DNA of 18,208 nt from Anaerolineae bacterium (GTDB taxonomy: Bacteria > Chloroflexota > Anaerolineae > DRVO01): contig JAAYAV010000221.1 in assembly GCA_012719195.1 (NCBI GenBank), positions 1 through 18,208 of the forward strand, in the 5' to 3' direction. A program made the position numbers and the translations under genes. This document shows positions 1 to 7,499 of this stretch, one piece after another (within the stretch, counting starts at the first letter, position 1; each line of letters starts with the position of its first letter). The notes under the pieces were generated by a model. It was not told the DNA's origin and did no database searches. It worked only from the letters and a program-made list of their open reading frames with translations.

Positions 1-254
1 ACGGATCGGCGCCCAAGTACGCCGGGCAGGACAAGGTCAACCCCACTGCCACCATTCTCAGCGGCATGCTCATGCTGCGGCATTTGGGCGAGACCAAGGC
101 GGCCGACGCGGTCGAGCAGGCCGTCGCCGGTGTCATCGCCGCCGGAACGCATGTCACTTACGACCTCAAGCCTCACCGCGACGACCCGACTGCAGTGGGC
201 ACCGGTCAGATGGCCGAGGCGATCGCGAAGCAAGTGCAGCAGCTCATGGCGTAG
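1..254 (+). CDS. Isocitrate/isopropylmalate dehydrogenase family protein, C-terminal fragment
   Basis: This is the last 83 codons of a gene that begins before the window; the reading frame enters at base 3 and stops with TAG at 252-254. The visible part contains GSAPKYAG, NPTATILS, MLRHLGE, THVTYDL and PTAVGTGQMAEAI. These match the C-terminal part of NAD(P)-dependent beta-decarboxylating dehydrogenases, where the HGSAP...N-P-x-A segment lies in the cofactor-binding region. The THVTYDL and GT-x-x-MA-x-AI ending resembles bacterial NAD-type isocitrate dehydrogenases (isocitrate to 2-oxoglutarate) more than LeuB, but homoisocitrate dehydrogenase cannot be excluded because the substrate-binding helix is outside the window. 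The family is cytosolic. pheA follows after 32 bp in the same direction, so the two may be co-transcribed. Confidence 0.85.
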   Translation, partial: GSAPKYAGQDKVNPTATILSGMLMLRHLGETKAADAVEQAVAGVIAAGTHVTYDLKPHRDDPTAVGTGQMAEAIAKQVQQLMA

Positions 255-286
255 AACCGCCCTCACGACGGTAAGGAGCCGGCAAC

Positions 287-1111
287 ATGACCAGAGTGGC
301 CTTTCAGGGCGAGCAGGGAGCCTACTCGGAGGAAGCGGTACGGCAGCACTTCGGGCCCGACGTCGCAGCCGTACCGCAACCAAGCTTCCGGCGCGTCTTC
401 GACGCCGTGGAGCGGGGCGACTCGGACTACGGCATGCTACCCATCGAGAACTCGGTTGCCGGCTCCGTCATCGCCAACTACGACCTACTTCTTGAGAGCG
501 ACCTCAAGATCGAGGCTGAAGTCTTCGTGCGAGTGCGCCACCACTTGCTGGCGCCGGAAGGGACCACGGCAGCGGACATACGCGTGGTTCGCTCTCATCC
601 TCAGGCACTGGCCCAGTGTGAACGCTACCTGGCCTCGCGTGGATGGGATCCCCAGCCCGTCTACGATACGGCCGGCGCCGCCAAGGACCTGGCTGCCCAG
701 CCGGAGCCGGGCGTGGCCGCCATCGCCAGTCGCCTGGCAGGCGAGATCTACGGGCTTCAGGTGCTGGACGCCGGCATCGAGGACTACCCCTTCAACTTCA
801 CTCGCTTCTTTGTCCTGGGGCGAGCCACCCCCGCCGCGACCGAGCAAAGCAAGACCTCGCTGGTCCTGGCGCTGCCGCACCATCCCGGAGCTCTGTACGA
901 GTGCCTCGGCGAGTTCGCCACCCGGGGCATCAACCTCTCCAAGCTCGAGTCTCGCCCGCGGCGCAACCGGCCGTGGGAGTACGTCTTCTACATCGACTTC
1001 GAGGGCCACCCCAGCGAGCCCCGGACGCAAGAGGCTATGCTGGCCGTCCTCGGACGAGCCGCTTTCGTGAAGGTGCTGGGCTCCTACCCAGCGGCCAGCC
1101 TGCCGGACTAG
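287..1111 (+). CDS. pheA: Prephenate dehydratase
   Basis: A 274-residue monofunctional prephenate dehydratase, which converts prephenate to phenylpyruvate in phenylalanine biosynthesis in the cytosol. Residues 1-180 form the periplasmic-binding-protein-like catalytic domain: FQGEQGAYSEEA at 6-17, PIENSVAGS at 52-60 and the catalytic TRF motif at 172-174 inside FNFTRFFVLG. Residues about 190-268 are the regulatory ACT domain, with GALYECL at 201-207 and the phenylalanine-binding ESRP at 221-224, so feedback inhibition by phenylalanine is expected. No chorismate mutase domain is fused to it, and the length is typical of the stand-alone enzyme. The ATG is preceded by AAGGAG at 273-278, which fixes the start. 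The next gene, dnaG, has its own promoter after a 95 bp gap. Confidence 0.95.
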   Translation: MTRVAFQGEQGAYSEEAVRQHFGPDVAAVPQPSFRRVFDAVERGDSDYGMLPIENSVAGSVIANYDLLLESDLKIEAEVFVRVRHHLLAPEGTTAADIRVVRSHPQALAQCERYLASRGWDPQPVYDTAGAAKDLAAQPEPGVAAIASRLAGEIYGLQVLDAGIEDYPFNFTRFFVLGRATPAATEQSKTSLVLALPHHPGALYECLGEFATRGINLSKLESRPRRNRPWEYVFYIDFEGHPSEPRTQEAMLAVLGRAAFVKVLGSYPAASLPD

Positions 1112-1162
1112 TGCCTCGCGTGGCCTACTGAAGGTGAATCCCCCGCATTAGGCCTGAATCGG

Positions 1163-1191
1163 TTGACGGCCCGGCGCGCTTCCCGTAGACT
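1163..1191 (+). promoter_or_regulatory. Sigma70-type promoter of dnaG-rpoD
   Basis: TTGACG (1163-1168) and TAGACT (1186-1191) are separated by exactly 17 bp in the pheA-dnaG gap. Transcription would start near 1198, leaving a leader of about 15 nt to the ATG at 1213 and only about 9 nt to the alternative GTG at 1207. This is a motif match only. Confidence 0.5.
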
Positions 1192-1212
1192 CCGCTCGTC
1201 CGTGGGGTGCAG

Positions 1213-3081
1213 ATGTCCGTAGCTTCCGACGTTAAGCAGAAGGTCGACATCGTCGATCTCATTTCGGAGTCCGTCGTCCTCAAGAAGGCGGGCCGGAACT
1301 ACAAGGGCCTGTGTCCATTCCATCAGGAACGTACCCCCTCTTTCGTGGTGTACCCGGAGAACCAGACCTGGCATTGCTTCGGGGCCTGTTCTGAGGGGGG
1401 AGACGCCTTCTCTTTCGTGCAGAAGATGGAGGGAGTGGACTTCGGCGAGGCCCTTCGTATCTTGGCGCGTCGCGCCGGCGTCAGCCTGGAGCCCCAGACT
1501 CCCGAAGCCGTGCAGGAAGCGCGCGACCGCGACCGCCTGCTGGAGCTACTGGACCACGCCTCCGGCTACTTCTCCGAGCAACTGCAGAGTGCCTCCGGTG
1601 AGGAAGCGCGCCGCTATCTCGCCGGCCGGGGTATCGCCGCCGAGACTGCCGCCCACTTCCGCCTCGGCTACGCCCCCGATGCCTGGCGGGCTTGCCTGAC
1701 ACGCATGTCCGCCGATGGGTTCGCCCGCCACGAGATCATCGAGGCCGGCCTGGTGGTGGAGCGAGACGATGGCATCACCTACGACCGCTTCCGCAACCGC
1801 CTGATTATCCCGATCTGCGACCAGCGGGGCGCCGTAGTAGGGTTTGGAGCCCGGTCTCTGGACGGCTCGCATCCCAAGTACCTCAACTCCCCTCAGACTC
1901 GCGTGTTCGACAAGAGCCGGCTCCTCTACGGGCTCGACAAGGCCCGGCGGAGCATCGCCGATTCGGGCACAGCAGTGGTGGTTGAGGGCTACATGGACGT
2001 CATCTCCCTCCACCAGAGCGGGTTCCCCAACGCCGTCGCCAGCATGGGCACTGCCATCGGTGAGCCGCACCTGCAGGCGCTGGTGAAGGCGGCGCCACGG
2101 ATAGTGTTGGCCCTCGACGCCGACGCCGCCGGCAACGCCGCGACGCTGCGCGGCCTGGCGCTGGCCAGCGAGACGCTGGAGGAGGAGGGCGCACCCACAT
2201 TCGACGGATCGCTCCTTCGCTTTGAGCGGCGCCTCGCGGCCGAGATTCGCGTCGCCGTTCTTCCCGCCGGCATGGACCCGGACGATATCGTCAGGCGCGA
2301 CGCGTCCCAATGGAAGACCCTGATCGCCGAAGCGCGGTCCCTGGTGGACTACAACTTCGAGGTGGCTCTCGCCGAGACCGACCTGAGTGACGCCAAGGGC
2401 AAGTCTCGCCTGGCACGCACCTTGCTCCCCATTCTCGCGGCCGTACCCGACCCCATCGAGCGCACCCACTACGTGGAGCGTCTTGCTCGGCTCATTCAGG
2501 TAGACGCCAAGGTGGTCGAACTGGAGCTCTCCGGCATGCGGGGACGACCCGGCCGCACCGAGCGGGCCGCCAGTATCGAAGTCGAAGTCGTGGTCACCAC
2601 CAGCATCGGGCCGGAGGAGTACGCCCTCGGCTTCCTGTTGCGCAGTCCCGACACCGCCGGGCAAGTCGATGAGACCTTGGCCCAAGCCGGGTTGGAGCAG
2701 CTGTGCACGGCGGACTTCCAGGACGCCGCCAATCGCTCGCTATTCGAGTCCATCCGCGCTCAGGGCGCCGCCGACCGGCTATCGCTGCGGTCCTCGCTCA
2801 GCGCGCCGCTTCGCCAGCGCTACGACGAGATTCAGCGCATCTGGGCCGACGCGCCCGAGCTGGAGGACCGGGTCCTCACTCAGGACGGCGTCACTGCCTG
2901 CCTGCGCGTCCGCGAACGCCGGCTGCGACACCAACTCCGCCTGCTGGAACAGGCGGCAAAGGAGGTAGAGACACAGGAGGAGCGTAAGCAGCTCGAGACC
3001 GCCATCGGCTCGGCCACCCGCCAGGTACTGCTCTTGTCGCGGGCCCTTGCCGAACGGTCCTCGCTCAGGGTCAAGTCCTAG
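1213..3081 (+). CDS. dnaG: DNA primase DnaG
   Basis: A 622-residue bacterial primase, which makes RNA primers at the replication fork. The N-terminal CHC2-type zinc ribbon has C34, H37, C55 and C59 (CPFH ... WHCFGAC). The usual family spacing is CFGCG, so this ribbon has one extra residue between the last two cysteines, a variant I associate with Chloroflexota. RFRNRLIIPI at 192-201 precedes the TOPRIM catalytic core, whose EGYMD begins at E258 and whose DADAAG supplies D302 and D304. The remaining C-terminal part corresponds to the helicase-interacting region. ATG at 1213 is preferred because GTGGGG (1202-1207) lies just upstream and the predicted transcript starts near 1198; an in-frame GTG at 1207 would add two residues. 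rpoD follows after 70 bp, giving the conserved dnaG-rpoD pairing. Confidence 0.96.
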   Translation: MSVASDVKQKVDIVDLISESVVLKKAGRNYKGLCPFHQERTPSFVVYPENQTWHCFGACSEGGDAFSFVQKMEGVDFGEALRILARRAGVSLEPQTPEAVQEARDRDRLLELLDHASGYFSEQLQSASGEEARRYLAGRGIAAETAAHFRLGYAPDAWRACLTRMSADGFARHEIIEAGLVVERDDGITYDRFRNRLIIPICDQRGAVVGFGARSLDGSHPKYLNSPQTRVFDKSRLLYGLDKARRSIADSGTAVVVEGYMDVISLHQSGFPNAVASMGTAIGEPHLQALVKAAPRIVLALDADAAGNAATLRGLALASETLEEEGAPTFDGSLLRFERRLAAEIRVAVLPAGMDPDDIVRRDASQWKTLIAEARSLVDYNFEVALAETDLSDAKGKSRLARTLLPILAAVPDPIERTHYVERLARLIQVDAKVVELELSGMRGRPGRTERAASIEVEVVVTTSIGPEEYALGFLLRSPDTAGQVDETLAQAGLEQLCTADFQDAANRSLFESIRAQGAADRLSLRSSLSAPLRQRYDEIQRIWADAPELEDRVLTQDGVTACLRVRERRLRHQLRLLEQAAKEVETQEERKQLETAIGSATRQVLLLSRALAERSSLRVKS

Positions 3082-3151
3082 GGCCCAGATTGGCGGCCGC
3101 CCCCCTCTGCCGCGGTCTTCGGGCTCGCCGGACTCGTCTCAAGGAGGAGGA

Positions 3152-4372
3152 ATGCGTGAAACCGCCCATGGCGATCGGGAGAGCCGGCGCGTAGAGGCCC
3201 TTCCCGGCGCAGAGTCGGAACCATATCCTGCTGTTGCCAGTCCGTCGCTGTTCACCGCAGCCGAGGAGAGAAGTCGCCCACCGACCTCCCGGCCGCCGGT
3301 TGCAGTCAGTGAGAACGAAGACTGCCCGCCTGAGATCGAGAACTACACGCCTCAGGGGACAATCGGAGACGGCGGCGATCCTCTCGCCATGTACCTGGCC
3401 GAGATAGCCCGCGTGCCCCTGCTGACCGCCGCCCAGGAAGCGGAACTGGGCCGGCTAATTCGCCGCGGACAGCTCGCGCGACGGCACCTCGATGGCGACC
3501 TCTTCCTCGGAGAGCAGAACGCGCTCCGTCGTCGCAAGCTGGAGCGGGCAGTGGACGAAGGAGAACTCGCTCGCGTCCACCTCATCCGTGCCAATCTTCG
3601 CCTTGTGGTCAGTATCGCCAAGCGCTACATGGGAACCCGAGTATTTCTGGGAGATCTTATCCAGGAGGGGAACTTCGGGCTCATGCGGGCGGTGGAGAAG
3701 TTCGACTACCGCAAGGGCTTCAAGTTCTCCACCTACGCCACCTGGTGGATCCGGCAAGCCATCAATCGCGCCGTGACGGAGCACTCTCGCGCCATCCGAC
3801 TCCCCGCCCACATGGCTGACCAGGTGCGCCGCTATGCCCGTACTCGCAGCCAATTACAGCAAGACCTCGGGCGCGATGCCACCATCGAGGAAGTCGCCAT
3901 CGCCATGGGAATTCTCCCTGGCGACGACCAAGAGGCTTTAGCCGACGCGCGCCGGCGCGGGGTCGCAATCCCTGCCGAGCTAAAGGCAGGTGTGCGCCGA
4001 GCCTGCGCTCGTGTAGAGCAGCTGGCCCAGGTAGCCCAGGATCCGGTTTCTCTCGAGGCTCCGGTGGGCGAGGACGGCGGAACCGTCATCGGTGACTTCG
4101 TCAGCGATGGGCAAGCAGTCGGGTTGGTGGAATCAGCCTCGCGCACGCTACTCGAGGATCACCTGCGTGACGTTCTAGGCGAGCTGAGCGACCGGGAGCG
4201 CGAGGTGCTCGAGATGCGCTTCGGCCTCAGCGGGGAACCGCCGCGGACGCTGGAGGACATCGGTGTCGCCATCGGGGTGTCGCGAGAGCGGGTGCGCCAG
4301 ATAGAATGCCGCGCCCTCAGGAAGCTACGTCAGCCGTCTCGCAGCAACCGTCTGCGGGACTACTTGTCCTGA
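3152..4372 (+). CDS. rpoD: RNA polymerase sigma factor, RpoD/SigA type
   Basis: A 406-residue primary-type sigma factor, which directs RNA polymerase to promoters. After a variable N-terminus of about 75 residues come region 1.2 (DPLAMYLAEIARVPLLT, from 76), region 2 (NLRLVVSIAKRY at 148-159; DLIQEGNFGLMRAVEKFDYRKG at 168-189; FSTYATWWIRQAI at 192-204), region 3 (226-320) and region 4 with its helix-turn-helix (TLEDIGVAIGVSRERVRQIE at 366-385). Two segments are longer than in compact SigA proteins: about 108-140 between 1.2 and 2.1, and about 254-287 inside region 3. The start is set by a very strong Shine-Dalgarno, AAGGAGGAGG at 3141-3150; the frame stays open back to a TTG at 3047 inside dnaG, but that start has no such signal. 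It could be an alternative group 2 sigma, but the dnaG linkage favours the housekeeping factor. The 3' end overlaps the convergent GNAT gene by 13 bp. Confidence 0.93.
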   Translation: MRETAHGDRESRRVEALPGAESEPYPAVASPSLFTAAEERSRPPTSRPPVAVSENEDCPPEIENYTPQGTIGDGGDPLAMYLAEIARVPLLTAAQEAELGRLIRRGQLARRHLDGDLFLGEQNALRRRKLERAVDEGELARVHLIRANLRLVVSIAKRYMGTRVFLGDLIQEGNFGLMRAVEKFDYRKGFKFSTYATWWIRQAINRAVTEHSRAIRLPAHMADQVRRYARTRSQLQQDLGRDATIEEVAIAMGILPGDDQEALADARRRGVAIPAELKAGVRRACARVEQLAQVAQDPVSLEAPVGEDGGTVIGDFVSDGQAVGLVESASRTLLEDHLRDVLGELSDREREVLEMRFGLSGEPPRTLEDIGVAIGVSRERVRQIECRALRKLRQPSRSNRLRDYLS

Positions 4373-5226
4373 AAGTCCTTGCGATAGACGGAAGTGGGAC
4401 GGCGCGAGAGGGAGAACCCTAGGCTCCGGTAGAAAAGCTGCGACTGGGTGTTCTCCCGCTGCGTGTTCAGCGAGAGCCCCCGTACGCCCATGCCCGACAT
4501 CCGCTGCAGGATCTCTCGCAGCAGGCGGGTGCCGATGCCACACCGTTGCTGCCGGCGATGCACCGCGAGCCTCACCACGTGACCGGAGCGCCCCTGGTTG
4601 GTGCCGCAGATGTACCCCATCACGCCCGCATCGTCCTCGGCCACCAGAAAGTGGGGCATCTGCATCAGGAACTCGTGCGTGGTCTGGGGCCCGTTGCGCC
4701 AAGGCACTTCGAAGGCAGACCAGTCCACCGTCACGATGGCATCTAGATCGGCTGCCTCGGCCGGGCGGACGCGGCACTCCAGATTGCCCTCTCGGGCCAG
4801 GTAAGCCCCAGGCCGGTGCAGCCCCACAATCTCTCCCCGACGGCGGAACCCAGCATGCTCCAGGTGCGGGACCAACCAGCGGTCATCGCCGATGAAGGAG
4901 ACACCCTGCGCCCCGACGTCCGCGCAGGCCGGCTCGGCCCAGTCCATCACTGACTCCACCACTCGGGCCGTCGAGTGACCAGGCCGGACCACCAGGCCGC
5001 GGATCATCGAGAAGGGCTGATCGACGGTCAGATAGAAGAAGGCGGCAATGCGGCCGTCCTGTGACACCACCCGCACCAGACCACTGGCCAGGATCTGCGC
5101 CAGGCGCACGGTCTGAAAGCGGAGATGACTGCGTTCGCTCCAGCTCATGAGCAAGCGCAGTTCGTCAAGTTCGTCCGGCGCGGCGACGCGCACGTCCGAT
5201 CGGGTGGTGATGGGGCCGTCTACCAT
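4360..5226 (-). CDS. Tandem-domain GNAT N-acetyltransferase
   Basis: A 288-residue protein with two GNAT-like halves. The C-terminal half (about 150-288) has a clear acetyl-CoA-binding motif A, VRLAVHRRQQRCGIGTRLL, with the Q-x-x-G-x-G core at 227-232, followed by LFYRSLGF at 264-271, as in RimI-type enzymes. The N-terminal half (about 10-140) has GNAT-like strand order (MIRGLVVRPGHS, HLEHAGFRRRGE) but lacks the Q-x-x-G-x-G loop, so it is probably non-catalytic. The substrate is unknown. ATG at 5226 is chosen; a TTG two codons upstream is the only alternative. No Shine-Dalgarno is visible, and a promoter-like pair at 5234-5263 would start transcription at about the ATG, suggesting a leaderless mRNA. 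It is divergent from the oxidoreductase operon and convergent with rpoD. Confidence 0.85.
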   Translation of the reverse strand: MVDGPITTRSDVRVAAPDELDELRLLMSWSERSHLRFQTVRLAQILASGLVRVVSQDGRIAAFFYLTVDQPFSMIRGLVVRPGHSTARVVESVMDWAEPACADVGAQGVSFIGDDRWLVPHLEHAGFRRRGEIVGLHRPGAYLAREGNLECRVRPAEAADLDAIVTVDWSAFEVPWRNGPQTTHEFLMQMPHFLVAEDDAGVMGYICGTNQGRSGHVVRLAVHRRQQRCGIGTRLLREILQRMSGMGVRGLSLNTQRENTQSQLFYRSLGFSLSRRPTSVYRKDFQDK

Positions 5227-5233
5227 AGGCAAG

Positions 5234-5263
5234 ATGCTAACAGCCGCTGGTCGCCACCGTCAA
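5234..5263 (-). promoter_or_regulatory. Possible promoter of the GNAT gene (leaderless mRNA)
   Basis: Read on the minus strand, TTGACG (5263-5258) and TAGCAT (5239-5234) are 18 bp apart. A start about 7 nt downstream would fall at 5227 or so, at the ATG (5226). This fits the absence of a ribosome-binding site. It is a motif match only. Confidence 0.35.
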
Positions 5264-5286
5264 ACCTGGCCCAAGACCTGCTACTA

Positions 5287-5363
5287 CCGGTCGGAAGCCG
5301 GTCGGTCTCGGGCCGGCGCTGACGGAGTCAGGCCTGGAGGAGGCTTGTACCTTAGCCGGTCGG
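5287..5363. repeat. Three copies of CCGGTCGG, candidate operator
   Basis: CCGGTCGG occurs at 5287-5294, 5298-5305 and 5356-5363. The last two extend to AGCCGGTCGG. The first two are 11 bp apart start to start, about one helical turn. The third lies entirely inside the -35/-10 spacer of the promoter at 5345-5373. The arrangement suits a DNA-binding regulator, but an 8-mer of this composition can recur by chance in GC-rich DNA. Confidence 0.4.
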
Positions 5364-5373
5364 CCACTATAAT
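5345..5373 (+). promoter_or_regulatory. Near-consensus promoter of the oxidoreductase operon
   Basis: TTGTAC (5345-5350) and a perfect TATAAT (5368-5373) are separated by 17 bp. The predicted start near 5380 leaves a leader of about 60 nt ending in the Shine-Dalgarno ACGGAGGT (5427-5434) before the ATG at 5440. A CCGGTCGG copy fills the centre of the spacer. Confidence 0.65.
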
Positions 5374-5439
5374 CGCCGCGCAGGCTCAAGCATCGACGAC
5401 ATCGGGTATGGTGCCGCGGTCGTCCAACGGAGGTACCTC

Positions 5440-6432
5440 ATGAAACGAGTCGGCATTGTCGGATGCGGAACCATGGGCACCACCCATGCCCAAGCGTGGC
5501 GTTCCACCGACGCAGAACTGGTAGGCTTCTTCGATGTTGATCCCGAGGCCGGACAGCGCGCGGCGGAAAGGTTCGGTGTCGCCGCCTTCTGCGACCAGGA
5601 CGCCTTGCACCAGGCGGTGGACATCGTGGACGTCTGCACTCCCACCTACACGCACCGTGAAGTGGTCATTGCCGCGGTGCAAGCCGGCCGCCACGTGATC
5701 TGCGAGAAGCCGATGTCCCTCAGCGTCGAGCACTGCGCCGACATGATCCGGGGCGCGCGCGACAACAACGTCCGCCTGTTCATCGCCCAAGTGGTGCGCT
5801 TCTTCCCGGAGTACGCCGCCGCCAAGCAACTCATCGACGACGGCGCCATCGGCAAACTGGGAGTGATTCGCCTCACCCGCGGTGGCACGCACCCGGCGGA
5901 GGGTCCGCGCGGCTGGTTCGCTGAGGAGTACCGCTCCGGCGGGGTGGTGCTTGACTTGATGGTCCACGACCTCGACTACGCCCGCTGGCTGGGCGGCGAT
6001 GTTGAGCGCGTGTTCTGCCAGCGCCATCTCGGCCCGGCGGCGGACTATGCCCTCGTCACGCTGCGCTTCCGGAACGGAGCCATGGGCCACGTCGAGGGTA
6101 GCTGGGCCTACCCTTCTGGCTTCCGCACCGGCTTCGACATCGCCGGCGACGACGGCCTCATAACCCACAATAGCGAGGAGAGCGTCCCGCTCACCATTCG
6201 CTATCGCGACAGCGGCCAGGGCGCCGGCCGAGTCACCGTACCCTCGAGCCCACTCTTCCCGGAGGATAGCCCCTACGCTCTCGAGCTACAGCACTTCGTG
6301 CATTGCATCGAGACCGGCGAGGAGCCTCTCGTGACGCCCATGGACGCCATGGCCGCCGTGCAGGCGGCCACAGCGGCGCGAGAGTCGGCACTGCTCGGCC
6401 GTCCAGTGGTACTCCAGCCACTAGCCATCTAG
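5440..6432 (+). CDS. Gfo/Idh/MocA family oxidoreductase (first of three)
   Basis: A 330-residue NAD(P)-dependent oxidoreductase of the glucose-fructose oxidoreductase / inositol dehydrogenase / MocA family. The N-terminal Rossmann fold has GCGTMG at 8-13 for dinucleotide binding and the family signature EKP at 89-91. The C-terminal alpha/beta domain carries LDLMVHDLDYARWLGG, with H176 at the usual catalytic histidine position. The length is standard. Members oxidise or epimerise sugars, polyols or sugar acids; the substrate cannot be told from sequence. The ATG has the Shine-Dalgarno ACGGAGGT at 5427-5434. This is the first gene behind the promoter at 5345-5373, and the second homologue starts 11 bp after its stop. 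Confidence 0.9.
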   Translation: MKRVGIVGCGTMGTTHAQAWRSTDAELVGFFDVDPEAGQRAAERFGVAAFCDQDALHQAVDIVDVCTPTYTHREVVIAAVQAGRHVICEKPMSLSVEHCADMIRGARDNNVRLFIAQVVRFFPEYAAAKQLIDDGAIGKLGVIRLTRGGTHPAEGPRGWFAEEYRSGGVVLDLMVHDLDYARWLGGDVERVFCQRHLGPAADYALVTLRFRNGAMGHVEGSWAYPSGFRTGFDIAGDDGLITHNSEESVPLTIRYRDSGQGAGRVTVPSSPLFPEDSPYALELQHFVHCIETGEEPLVTPMDAMAAVQAATAARESALLGRPVVLQPLAI

Positions 6433-6443
6433 GGAGCGCAGAC

Positions 6444-7433
6444 ATGAGTCGCATAGGTATCTTGAGCTACGCCCACGTACACGCCTCTGCCTACGCTTCC
6501 TGCTTGCGCCGTCTGTCCAACGTCGACTTCATCGGCATCGCCGACGAGGACCGTGACCGGGGGCAGCAAGCCGCCGACGCCAACAGCGTCCCCTTCTTCT
6601 CCTCCTATGACAGCTTGCTGGCGGAGAAGCCGGACGGCGTAATCATCACTTCGGAGAACATCAAGCACCTGCCGCTGACCCGGCTGGCAGCCGAGGCCGG
6701 GGCTCATGTTCTCTGCGAGAAGCCCATCGCCACCACCATGGCCGACGGTCGCGAGATGGCGCGCCTTTGCCGGGAGCACAACGTCAAGCTGATGATCGCT
6801 TTCCCCTGTCGCTACTCGCCCGCCGTCCAGGCCGCGAAGCGGGCCCTGGACAACAAGCAACTGGGCCGCATATTCGCCGTGAAGGCGACCAACCGCGGCC
6901 AAATGCCCGGCGGCTGGTTCACGAACCGGGAGTTGGCGGGCGGCGGCGCCGTCATCGATCACACCGTCCATATCATGGATCTGGTGGGCTGGTTCTGGCG
7001 CTCGCCCGTCAAGCGCGTCTACGCTGAGGTAGGCCAGGACTTGCTCTGGAAGGAGGGCGTGGACGACTCCGGTCTCATAAGCTTCCGCCTCAACAACGGC
7101 ATGTTCGGCACCCTCGATGCCAGTTGGTCGCGCCCCAAGACGTACCCCACCTGGGGCGACGTGACCATGGAGATCGTCGGGGAACTGGGTTGGCTGCAGC
7201 TGAACATGACCGGCCAGGAGATCACCCTCTACAGCGACGCCCGCCAGGGGATCTCCTTGGTGCCATGGGGTAGCGACATCAACTTGGGTCTCGTTCGCGA
7301 CTTCGTGGACGTGATCGGCTCCGATCGACCTTCGCCCATCACCGGCGAGGATGGGCTGTACGCCCTCGAGGTGGCCCTCGCTGCCTACCAGGCCGCCGGG
7401 GCCGGTGCGGTGGTGGAACTGCCGCTGGAGTAG
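6444..7433 (+). CDS. Gfo/Idh/MocA family oxidoreductase with atypical nucleotide-binding loop (second of three)
   Basis: A 329-residue Gfo/Idh/MocA-type protein. It keeps CEKPIAT with EKP at 92-94, the segment GGGAVIDHTVHIMDLVGWF with H176 at the catalytic position, and family-typical C-terminal strands. The N-terminal loop reads GILSYAHVHA (5-14) instead of the glycine-rich G-x-G-x-x-G, so dinucleotide contacts there must differ. I recall a Gfo/Idh/MocA subgroup with a His-containing loop like this, so it may be a genuine subfamily rather than decay; the rest of the protein is intact. The frame is open upstream to 6303, inside the preceding gene, but AGGGAG at 6431-6436 supports the ATG at 6444. 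It probably acts on the same or a related substrate as its neighbours. Confidence 0.88.
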   Translation: MSRIGILSYAHVHASAYASCLRRLSNVDFIGIADEDRDRGQQAADANSVPFFSSYDSLLAEKPDGVIITSENIKHLPLTRLAAEAGAHVLCEKPIATTMADGREMARLCREHNVKLMIAFPCRYSPAVQAAKRALDNKQLGRIFAVKATNRGQMPGGWFTNRELAGGGAVIDHTVHIMDLVGWFWRSPVKRVYAEVGQDLLWKEGVDDSGLISFRLNNGMFGTLDASWSRPKTYPTWGDVTMEIVGELGWLQLNMTGQEITLYSDARQGISLVPWGSDINLGLVRDFVDVIGSDRPSPITGEDGLYALEVALAAYQAAGAGAVVELPLE

Positions 7434-7499
7434 TATAACGCGGCGGCCGGGGCGGCTAGGGCCGTGACCGACCGCGCTCTCAGCTACCAGGAGGAGCAA

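Noticed and set aside
1546..2685. Long minus-strand open frame opposite dnaG
   Set aside because: It lies wholly opposite a clear primase gene, has no recognisable motif, and such frames are common shadows in GC-rich DNA.
5395..5424. GACGAC/GTCGTC pairing in the leader of the first oxidoreductase, as a riboswitch
   Set aside because: A single 6-bp helix with an 18-nt loop does not match any riboswitch class.
7434..7439. TATAAC just after the second oxidoreductase stop, as an internal promoter
   Set aside because: No acceptable -35 is found 16-18 bp upstream (TGGTGG) and there is no extended -10.
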